DNA of 6,633 nt from GCA-2737595 sp037138535. GTDB taxonomy: Bacteria > Actinomycetota > Actinomycetes > Nanopelagicales > Nanopelagicaceae. The notes below the pieces were generated by a model. It did no database searches. It was given only the letters and a program-made list of their open reading frames with translations, and was not told where the DNA came from. This document shows positions 1-5,096 of this stretch, piece by piece. Within the stretch, counting starts at the first letter, position 1. Each line of letters opens with the position of its first letter. The stretch is taken from contig JBAXIG010000078.1 in NCBI GenBank assembly GCA_037138535.1, positions 1-6,633 on the forward strand, written 5' to 3'. The position numbers were made by a program, and so were the translations under genes.

Positions 1-2
1 GG

Positions 3-758
3 AAGTACGGTCTCAAGGCACTTGCCATCTATCGCGACAACTGCAAGGTGGGTCAGCCGCTTTCAGATGCCCGCGGTGTTCAAGAGGAAGAGCCGGTTGA
101 AGTTTTAGCCGCAGCTACTCGTCGTCGCTTGCCAAAGTCACGCCCGTCACTCACCACTTCTTTCACGGTCGGCGGCGCTGAGGGTTACATGACGGCTGGC
201 TCGTATGAAGACGGTTCACTGGGTGAGGTATTCCTCAAGCTCGGCAAGCAAGGCTCCACTCTTGCCGGTGTGATGGATGCTTTTTCAATCGCGGTCTCTA
301 TTGGCCTTCAGTACGGCGTTCCTCTTGAGACCTATGTACAAAAGTTCGCCAACCTGCGCTTTGAGCCAGCTGGTATGACAGATGATGCTGACGTACGGAT
401 GGCGCAATCCATCATGGATTACATCTTCCGTCGTCTCTCTCTTGATTACTTGGATTACGAGACGCGCTCGGCGCTTGGTATCTACACCGCTGACGAGCGT
501 GCCCGTGAACTCGAAACAGGTTCATACACTGCTGCTGAAGAAATCAGTGCGTTAGAGAGCGAAGATTTGGTCACCAAGCCAATAGCCGCAGCTTCTGCTG
601 CCCCTGCTAGGCAGGTGGGCTCTTCTACTGAGCTCCTCGAAGCCATGATGGGCCGCAATCAAGATGCGCCGATGTGTATCACTTGTGGAACAAAGATGCG
701 CCCAGCAGGCTCTTGCTACGTCTGCGAAGGTTGCGGATCGACCAGCGGTTGCAGCTAA
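3..758 (+). CDS. nrdJ: Vitamin B12-dependent (class II) ribonucleotide reductase, C-terminal part
   Basis: This is the 3' part of a gene that runs in from the left edge; the frame is open from base 3 and leaves 251 residues. The first residues (KYGLKALAIYRDNCK, then QPLSD) match the end of the catalytic barrel of large adenosylcobalamin-dependent reductases, which convert ribonucleotides to deoxyribonucleotides in the cytosol. A linker with GSYEDGSLGEVF, a helical segment and an Ala-rich spacer follow. The tail carries a Cys-rich module: CITC at fragment residues 225-228, CYVCEGC at 238-244, and a last Cys two residues before the end (GCS). In this family the Cys-rich tail is a metal-ribbon-like, redox-active segment thought to re-reduce the active site. 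Known: family and reaction. Seen: tail motifs. The cobalamin-binding and active-site regions lie outside the window. The gene ends just before a strong terminator, so it is the last gene of its transcript. Confidence 0.93.
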   Translation, partial: KYGLKALAIYRDNCKVGQPLSDARGVQEEEPVEVLAAATRRRLPKSRPSLTTSFTVGGAEGYMTAGSYEDGSLGEVFLKLGKQGSTLAGVMDAFSIAVSIGLQYGVPLETYVQKFANLRFEPAGMTDDADVRMAQSIMDYIFRRLSLDYLDYETRSALGIYTADERARELETGSYTAAEEISALESEDLVTKPIAAASAAPARQVGSSTELLEAMMGRNQDAPMCITCGTKMRPAGSCYVCEGCGSTSGCS

Positions 759-771
759 TCATCAACGAGTA

Positions 772-809
772 ATGCGGGGGTTCTCGAGAGAGAGCCCCCG
801 CATTTTTTT
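772..809 (+). terminator. Intrinsic terminator of nrdJ
   Basis: A 14-bp stem pairs ATGCGGGGG (772-780) with CCCCCGCAT (795-803) and continues as TTCTC (781-785) with GAGAG (790-794), including one G-U pair. The loop is GAGA, a GNRA tetraloop. A run of seven T (803-809) follows directly. It starts 13 bases after the nrdJ stop. Read on the minus strand there is no T-run after the stem, so it should not work efficiently for the converging NUDIX gene, whose stop codon touches the T-run. Confidence 0.95.
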
Positions 810-1316
810 CTAGATCCCTAAACTTTGTAAAATTTTCTGCAGCGCCGGCCACGACTTGGCAAACGAGGGATGCAGGTTTTCTGCTTCGACACCGTTGGTG
901 GCAATCCAGGCCACCGCAACTGATTCGTGATTGGCAACCGATGCCTCAGCGTGATCTGATGCGAGTGCAATAACTGTCTCGTAACTCCATGTTGAATGGT
1001 CGTCCATGTATGAGTGCAGTGGCGTCAGGTGGGTGGCGTCGATCCCCACTTCCTCGAGCGCCTCTCGAAAGGCGCCTGCGATGGCATCCTCGTCTCGATT
1101 GAGCGCTCCTCCGGGGAGCCCCCAAGTGTCACCGTTATGACTCCATGGAGCGCGATGCTGGAGAAGCACGAAGAGTTCCTCGCCCCTTCGGCGCACTGCT
1201 AGGAGTCCAGCAGCGCCGTAGATGCCCCAATGCTTATGGCCGCAGTGGCATTCATGCCAACCATCGCCACTCTCGGGACGGTGATTCTCACCGTGGCTCT
1301 CCTCGCGACTACTCAC
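810..1316 (-). CDS. NUDIX hydrolase with Cys/His-rich N-terminus
   Basis: The 168-residue protein carries a complete Nudix box at residues 70-92: G, five residues, E76, seven residues, REALEEVGI. This fits the consensus Gx5Ex7REUxEExGU, with the metal-binding glutamates at 85, 88 and 89. The family hydrolyses nucleoside diphosphates linked to another group (damaged NTPs, ADP-ribose, NDP-sugars); the substrate cannot be read from the sequence. Before the Nudix fold is GHKHWGIYGAAGLL (26-39), the entry strand of a group of actinobacterial Nudix proteins, preceded by HECHC (21-25), so Cys and His cluster at 21-29. The GTG start at 1316 was chosen because a TAGACT hexamer lies six bases upstream, suggesting a leaderless mRNA; there is no Shine-Dalgarno. 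The gene converges with nrdJ and diverges from the exported-protein pair. It appears intact and monocistronic. Confidence 0.88.
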   Translation of the reverse strand: MSSREESHGENHRPESGDGWHECHCGHKHWGIYGAAGLLAVRRRGEELFVLLQHRAPWSHNGDTWGLPGGALNRDEDAIAGAFREALEEVGIDATHLTPLHSYMDDHSTWSYETVIALASDHAEASVANHESVAVAWIATNGVEAENLHPSFAKSWPALQKILQSLGI

Positions 1317-1322
1317 AGTAAG

Positions 1323-1351
1323 AGTCTAGGAGCTTGGAGTCCCATTTTCAG
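1323..1351 (-). promoter_or_regulatory. Candidate leaderless promoter of the NUDIX gene
   Basis: On the minus strand a -35-like CTGAAA (1351-1346) and a -10 TAGACT (1328-1323) are separated by 17 bases. Six bases lie between the -10 and the GTG start codon, so transcription should begin at or next to the start codon. The -10 fits the actinobacterial TANNNT pattern; the -35 matches four of six consensus positions. Confidence 0.5.
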
Positions 1352-1403
1352 GGCGAGAATGTCGAGTTGGGGGAGCCGGGTCTCCTCGGCGCCTTTACCT
1401 CTT

Positions 1404-1409
1404 TAGCGT
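1404..1409 (+). promoter_or_regulatory. Candidate -10 element for a leaderless lipoprotein-PKD operon
   Basis: TAGCGT (TANNNT pattern) lies six bases upstream of the ATG at 1416, the same geometry as the divergent NUDIX promoter. No Shine-Dalgarno precedes this ATG, which favours a leaderless transcript. No convincing -35 is visible around 1380-1386, so the call rests on spacing and the weak hexamer. Confidence 0.33.
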
Positions 1410-1415
1410 GCCGCC

Positions 1416-1808
1416 ATGAAATATCTCGCGCTCCTGCTTCTCTTGATGCCACTTGGGTGTAACACGACCAGGGCGGCGCTCAAACCAGAGCCGAATCCGC
1501 AGTTAATGCAAGTGAGCACTTCGGTGGCTGCGTTCTCCCACCATCCCCAACGGTTGATACCCGAAAATATTCCTACAGAGGTGCTCGATCTGCTCTTTGC
1601 GCGGATCTTTGGTGAAGCCACATGTCATTCTGGCAGCGATCGTCTTGACCTGTGGGGACTTGAAGTGAAGGCACTTCAGAGCACACAGCTCTCGCTGCAG
1701 ATTTGCTCGCGACATTGCGCGATGGAATCGATTGATCTCCTCAATTTTTCAGAAACTAACGGCAGATGGATGATGACGTCCGCTAAATCTCAGGTGGTCA
1801 CTCCATGA
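1416..1808 (+). CDS. Small exported protein, putative lipoprotein, function unknown
   Basis: The 130-residue product starts with Lys2, a Leu-rich hydrophobic core (residues 4-11) and LMPLGC, where Cys15 could be the lipidated residue. The lipobox is atypical (Pro at -3, Leu at -2, Gly at -1), so a lipoprotein is likely but not certain; the alternative is a secreted or membrane-anchored protein. The rest has no motif I recognise. It includes a Pro-containing linker, an amphipathic stretch around 53-66, and three further Cys (70, 97, 101) that could form disulfides outside the membrane. Its stop overlaps the start of the next gene as ATGA, so the two are almost certainly translated together. 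The ATG is preferred because the signal sequence begins exactly there. The family is not identified. Confidence 0.7.
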   Translation: MKYLALLLLLMPLGCNTTRAALKPEPNPQLMQVSTSVAAFSHHPQRLIPENIPTEVLDLLFARIFGEATCHSGSDRLDLWGLEVKALQSTQLSLQICSRHCAMESIDLLNFSETNGRWMMTSAKSQVVTP

Positions 1809-2512
1809 AGCGCGTCTCTTTTGTTGTACTTCTGGCATCTGTACTTGTGGCGAGTTCATGGGGAAGTGCGACAGCACAGTGCACCACGAGCTCTTGTCTC
1901 ACCGTTTCAACTGACATTGACAACAGCGATGTGGTGGCCACGGTCGTTAAACGCGCACTTGCCGGAATGACTCGCACAACATCTCCAGTGATTCAAATCG
2001 AGAATTCACCTGGGCGCTGCCAACCGCCGATCGATTTTCCGGGGATATGCACTCCGCCCGTGGTGGTGCGAAAGCCATCTCCAGTTGTTCGCGAAAGTGT
2101 CCGCAAACATATTCCTGATTTGACGATCACTGTGGAGCCACGGGAGGCGGTCGTGGCGATTCCAGTTAATGCATATTTAAGGCCGTTGCCGAGACCCTTC
2201 ACCCTCTCCGTGAGTGGGTTTGACTTACGGATCACAGTGAAACCATCAGTGCATTGGAGTTTTGGAGATGGGGCAACCAGGGAGGCCGGCCTAGGAGACC
2301 CTTATCCGGCTGGGGTGGTGATGCATTCGTATCGCAAGGTAAATCTCTACTTGTTGAGTGCGCAGGTAATATGGAATGTCTTTGCGGAGACCAGCGAGGG
2401 GGAAACGGTAGAGGTCATAGGAGATCCGATAGTGATTACCTACGCTTCGCATTTACGGGTGCGGTCTGCACGTGGACACTTGATATCCACAAGTAGTCGA
2501 TCTCGCTCCTGA
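1805..2512 (+). CDS. Secreted protein with PKD-like domain
   Basis: The 235-residue protein has a clear Sec signal peptide: KR at 2-3, a hydrophobic core at 5-17, and ATA/Q, giving probable cleavage after residue 24. The mature N-terminus has four Cys (26, 31, 72, 82), possibly two disulfides, and a Pro-rich linker (about 73-95). Residues 105-212 resemble a PKD (Ig-like beta-sandwich) domain: WSFGDG at 151-156 and HSY at 174-176 match the WxFGDG...HxY signature, followed by alternating strands and a terminal VIGDPIVITY. Such domains usually mediate protein or carbohydrate contacts outside the cell. Actinobacterial proteins of this form are often encoded near Flp/Tad pilus genes, but none are in this window. 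AGGTGG (1792-1797) seven bases before the ATG is a good ribosome site, and the ATGA overlap with the preceding gene implies coupling. The last 20 residues are Ser/Arg-rich and unfeatured. Confidence 0.75.
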   Translation: MKRVSFVVLLASVLVASSWGSATAQCTTSSCLTVSTDIDNSDVVATVVKRALAGMTRTTSPVIQIENSPGRCQPPIDFPGICTPPVVVRKPSPVVRESVRKHIPDLTITVEPREAVVAIPVNAYLRPLPRPFTLSVSGFDLRITVKPSVHWSFGDGATREAGLGDPYPAGVVMHSYRKVNLYLLSAQVIWNVFAETSEGETVEVIGDPIVITYASHLRVRSARGHLISTSSRSRS

Positions 2513-2543
2513 CAACGTGTGTAGAAGTCGGCAGGCTCCGCAC

Positions 2544-3512
2544 ATGACACCATATAACTCTTCACCCCTCATCCTTGATACCCCGCAGGATCTTCTCCTC
2601 ACGATTCCATTTCTCTTAGGATTTCATCCGCAAAATTCCCTCGTCGTGCTCTCACTCAACTCAGAACGCCGACTCGCTCGAGTCATGCGCGCCGAGATCA
2701 TTGTTCCCAACGAACGTGATTCTGCGCGAGAGTTAATCGGGGCACTTGCTTGGCAAAATATTGAAGGTGTCATGCTTGTTGCTTATACGAGTGGTGACGG
2801 GCTTTCATTCCTCGAGATTTGTGAGAACGAAATTAAGTCCGCTGGATTTTCTCTCATCGAATCCATTGTTGTTAACGAAACGCATTGGAACTCGAGATTG
2901 TGCGAAAGTGAATGTGGTTCCTGCCCAGATGAAGGTAACCCACTTCCTGCGTTCGAAAGTTCACGTATCGCTGTCGAGCATGTAATTCGCGGACACGTGA
3001 TGCCGTGCGTCTCCGAGCATGATTTGGCTGCCACTCTTGCCCAGGTGGGTGCGCCCATTTCATCTATGGGTCAAGTCTTGCCTCTTCCAGAAGCGGCCGC
3101 ACTTCTGCGAAGAGTCTGGGCACGGTGGCAGGCAAGTCGCACGCTTTTGCCGGTTGAGATCGGGCCCACACTGCTCGCCCTGGAAAATGTCGCGCTGCGC
3201 GATTTCGCGATCACTATGCACGAAAGTACGCAATTGCTCGGCGCCGTGGAACTGTGGCGCACCCTCCTTGCCCAAGCGTCTCTCGGCTACCGCGCTCCGG
3301 TTGCCTGTCTACTCTCGGCGACAAGTTATGAGGCAGGGGAGGGTGGGCTCGCGCGGCTAGCCCTCGATGAAGCTATGAAGGATGACCCGGAGTATTCACT
3401 CGCGCGCCTCTTGAAGCGCGTGATGGAAAGTGGTTGGCCGCCGGAGGCTTTTACCCGAATGCGCCATGAACTGGCCGAGAAATTAGAGGAGCTCGTACGC
3501 GATGCTGCCTGA
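2544..3512 (+). CDS. DUF4192 domain-containing protein
   Basis: The 322-residue protein opens with LDTPQDLLLTIPFLLGFHP and NSLVVLSL (about residues 11-38), the hallmark start of DUF4192, a family of unknown function found mainly in Actinomycetota. Typical later features are present: a conserved HWNSRLC followed by ECGSCPDEGNPLP (residues 114-135, Cys 120, 124 and 127) and a helical C-terminal half. There is no signal peptide or membrane segment, so it should be cytosolic. The three Cys could bind metal; that is inference. The ATG at 2544 was chosen because the domain begins about ten residues later; an in-frame GTG at 2517 would add nine residues of unconvincing sequence. Neither start has a strong ribosome site. 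It begins 31 bases after the PKD gene and may share its transcript. No terminator follows before the metY promoter, which begins two bases after its stop. Confidence 0.85.
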   Translation: MTPYNSSPLILDTPQDLLLTIPFLLGFHPQNSLVVLSLNSERRLARVMRAEIIVPNERDSARELIGALAWQNIEGVMLVAYTSGDGLSFLEICENEIKSAGFSLIESIVVNETHWNSRLCESECGSCPDEGNPLPAFESSRIAVEHVIRGHVMPCVSEHDLAATLAQVGAPISSMGQVLPLPEAAALLRRVWARWQASRTLLPVEIGPTLLALENVALRDFAITMHESTQLLGAVELWRTLLAQASLGYRAPVACLLSATSYEAGEGGLARLALDEAMKDDPEYSLARLLKRVMESGWPPEAFTRMRHELAEKLEELVRDAA

Positions 3513-3513
3513 T

Positions 3514-3543
3514 TAGACAATTTTGCCTCTTGCTCGCTAATCT
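3514..3543 (+). promoter_or_regulatory. Promoter of the SAM-IV/metY/metX transcript
   Basis: TAGACA (3514-3519, five of six matches to TTGACA) and TAATCT (3538-3543, TANNNT) are separated by 18 bases. The predicted start of transcription, near 3550, falls exactly at the 5' edge of the riboswitch aptamer, which supports the call independently. The -35 begins two bases after the stop codon of the DUF4192 gene. Confidence 0.72.
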
Positions 3544-3549
3544 TTCGCA

Positions 3550-3658
3550 CAGGTCATGAGTTCCAGCGTTTAGCCCCGGCTTGCTGGACGGCAACCCTCC
3601 ACCGCGGTGGGGTGCTCCGGGTGAGGACCAGGTCGACACCGGTCGACAAGCGCGGGTC
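3550..3658 (+). promoter_or_regulatory. SAM-IV riboswitch aptamer upstream of metY
   Basis: The segment carries the conserved core of SAM-IV RNAs: GGTCATGAG, then CCAGCG, CCCCGGCTTGCTGG, CGGCAACCCTCC, CGCGGTGGGGTG, CCGGGTGAGGACC and, after an extra hairpin, AAGCGCGGGTC. Visible helices are P1 GGTC (3552-3555) with GACC (3626-3629), CCAGC (3563-3567) with GCTGG (3583-3587), CTCCAC (3597-3602) with GTGGGG (3607-3612, one G-U), and the peripheral hairpin GTCGAC (3632-3637) with GTCGAC (3642-3647). The last segment, 3648-3658, is the family's 3' pseudoknot strand. These RNAs bind S-adenosylmethionine and lower expression of methionine genes when SAM is plentiful. The 3' pseudoknot strand and extra hairpin distinguish it from SAM-I. 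The position, between a promoter and metY-metX, fits the known role. Confidence 0.92.
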
Positions 3659-3668
3659 TCTCAACGGA

Positions 3669-3686
3669 GGCCCCTCAGGAGGGGTT
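3669..3686 (+). promoter_or_regulatory. Riboswitch expression platform: Shine-Dalgarno held in a hairpin
   Basis: CCCCT (3671-3675) pairs with AGGGG (3680-3684) around a CAGG loop, with two possible G-U pairs below. The hairpin includes AGGAGG (3677-3682), the strongest Shine-Dalgarno in the window, four bases before an ATG at 3687. No T-run follows, so control of translation is more likely than transcription termination. The same purine strand (GGAGGG, 3678-3683) is also complementary to CCCTCC (3595-3600) inside the aptamer, giving a second possible pairing. Which structure forms with SAM bound is inference. Confidence 0.55.
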
Positions 3687-3773
3687 ATGTTTCGTTACCT
3701 ATTTTTAGGTTCACGATCCGTACTCTCGCCGTGCTTTCACACTAACGACGAGAAAGTTGAAAACTATGTCTGA
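3687..3773 (+). CDS. Possible 28-codon leader ORF overlapping metY
   Basis: An ATG at 3687 with a near-perfect Shine-Dalgarno (AGGAGG, four bases upstream) opens 28 codons ending with TGA at 3771-3773. The peptide begins MFRYLFLGSRSV and ends with EKVENYV; it resembles nothing I know, is not Met-rich, and may matter only because it is translated. Its end overlaps the metY ATG (3766) in the arrangement ATGTCTGA, so ribosomes finishing it would arrive at the metY start, which has only a weak site of its own. This would explain why the riboswitch-linked Shine-Dalgarno lies so far from metY. The alternative is that the ORF is accidental and this spacing has another cause. Conservation in relatives is not known to me. 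Confidence 0.42.
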   Translation: MFRYLFLGSRSVLSPCFHTNDEKVENYV

Positions 3774-5094
3774 TTCCGCAAAGGGTGGATGGTCTTTCGA
3801 AACACGCCAGATCCACGCAGGTCAAGTTCCTGATCCCACCACAGGTGCGCGCGCGCTGCCGCTCTATCAAACGACGGCATACCAATTCCGTGACACCAAG
3901 CATGCTGCCGATCTCTTCAGTCTTGCTGAGTTGGGAAATATCTACACGCGCATCATGAATCCCACGCAAGATGCCGTAGAGCAACGCATCGCGTCTCTTG
4001 AGGGTGGCGTGGCATCGTTGCTCGTCGCTTCTGGTTCGGCAGCAACAACTTTTTCAATCCTGGCAGTCGCTGAAGCCGGCGATCACATCGTTTCGAGCCC
4101 CAGCCTTTACGGCGGAACGTACAACCTCTTCCATTACACGCTTCCCAAGCTCGGCATTGAAGTCTCCTTTGTGGAAGATCCAGATGACCTCGAGTCATGG
4201 CGTAAAGAGATTCGTCCGAACACAAAGGCGTTTTTCGGTGAGACAATTTCAAATCCTAAGAACGATATCCTCGACATCGAAGGCGTGGCCAACGTGGCGC
4301 ACGCATTTGGTGTTCCACTGATCGTAGATAACACAGTGGCAACTCCGTACCTTCTTCGTCCGATCGAGCATGGTGCCGACGTCGTAGTTCACTCGGCAAC
4401 TAAGTTCCTCTCAGGTCACGGCAACGCTGTTGTTGGTGCGATCGTGGATTCAGGCAACTTCGATTACGCCCGCTACCCAGAGCGTTTCAAGAGCTTCAAT
4501 GAGCCAGATCCCAGTTACCACGGCCTTGTATACGCACAAGCGCTGGGCGTCGGATCAGCCTTTGGCGCAAACCTTGCATATATCTTCAAGATTCGTCTCA
4601 CGTTACTTCGTGATATCGGTGCTGCAGTGAGCCCATTCAATGCCTGGCTCCTTGCTCAAGGTCTAGAAACTTTGAGCCTTCGTATCGAGCGCCATGTGGA
4701 AAACGCTAAGAGCATTGCATCTTGGCTCGAGACTCGTGAAGAAGTGGAGAAAGTCAATTACGCCTCACTTCCTTCTTCCCCGTGGCATCGCTTGGCAAAG
4801 AAGTATGTACCCCAGGGTTCAGGCGCCGTGCTCTCCTTTGAACTTAAGGGCGGTGTGGATGCTGGTCGAAAGTTTGTAGAGTCTCTTGAACTCTTCAGCC
4901 ACGTAGCCAATATTGGCGATGTGCGCTCGTTGGTCATTCATCCCGCGACGACTACACACTCTCAATTAAGTACCTCCGAGCAACTAGCTGCTGGCGTTAC
5001 TCCGGGCCTGGTTCGGTTGAGTCTTGGTCTAGAGAATGTGGAAGACCTTAAAGCAGATATCGAGATCGGGTTCCGCGCCGCTAAAGGCGCGTAA
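3766..5094 (+). CDS. metY: O-acetylhomoserine sulfhydrylase (O-acetylhomoserine aminocarboxypropyltransferase)
   Basis: The 442-residue PLP enzyme of the Cys/Met metabolism family combines O-acetyl-L-homoserine with sulfide to give L-homocysteine and acetate, the direct-sulfhydrylation step of methionine synthesis in the cytosol. The start WSFETRQIHAGQVPDPTTGAR is typical of the enzyme. Cofactor residues are visible, numbered from the ATG: YTRIMNPT (60-67), ASGSAA (88-93), the PLP-contacting Asp188 in LIVDNTVATP, and the Schiff-base Lys213 in HSATKFLSGHG. Near the end, NIGDVRSLVIHPATTTH and VRLSLGLENVEDL are hallmark segments. Full family length. The ATG at 3766 is preferred over an in-frame TTG at 3757 because AGAAAG (3751-3756) lies nine bases upstream. 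Expression is presumably governed by the SAM-IV riboswitch, possibly through the overlapping leader ORF. metX follows after two bases. Confidence 0.96.
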   Translation: MSDSAKGGWSFETRQIHAGQVPDPTTGARALPLYQTTAYQFRDTKHAADLFSLAELGNIYTRIMNPTQDAVEQRIASLEGGVASLLVASGSAATTFSILAVAEAGDHIVSSPSLYGGTYNLFHYTLPKLGIEVSFVEDPDDLESWRKEIRPNTKAFFGETISNPKNDILDIEGVANVAHAFGVPLIVDNTVATPYLLRPIEHGADVVVHSATKFLSGHGNAVVGAIVDSGNFDYARYPERFKSFNEPDPSYHGLVYAQALGVGSAFGANLAYIFKIRLTLLRDIGAAVSPFNAWLLAQGLETLSLRIERHVENAKSIASWLETREEVEKVNYASLPSSPWHRLAKKYVPQGSGAVLSFELKGGVDAGRKFVESLELFSHVANIGDVRSLVIHPATTTHSQLSTSEQLAAGVTPGLVRLSLGLENVEDLKADIEIGFRAAKGA

Positions 5095-5096
5095 TT

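Noticed and set aside
1014..1202. Antisense ORF inside the NUDIX gene, and similar overlapping ORFs in metY, metX and the DUF4192 gene
   Set aside because: They lie wholly within well-supported genes, show no recognisable motifs and lack ribosome sites.
2517..2543. GTG 2517 as start of the DUF4192 gene
   Set aside because: It adds MCRSRQAPH, which does not resemble the family start, and has no ribosome site. ATG 2544 places the domain at the usual distance.
3550..3658. SAM-I (S-box) rather than SAM-IV
   Set aside because: The core is related, but the GGTCATGAG start, the peripheral hairpin and the 3' AAGCGCGGGTC pseudoknot strand are SAM-IV traits.
3697..3710. ACCTA-TTTT-TAGGT palindrome as a terminator or operator
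   Set aside because: The stem is five A/T-containing pairs with no T-run after it. It lies inside the possible leader ORF and is weak enough to be chance.
3757..3765. TTG 3757 as the metY start
   Set aside because: It adds only three residues. ATG 3766 is nine bases from AGAAAG and is the better codon.
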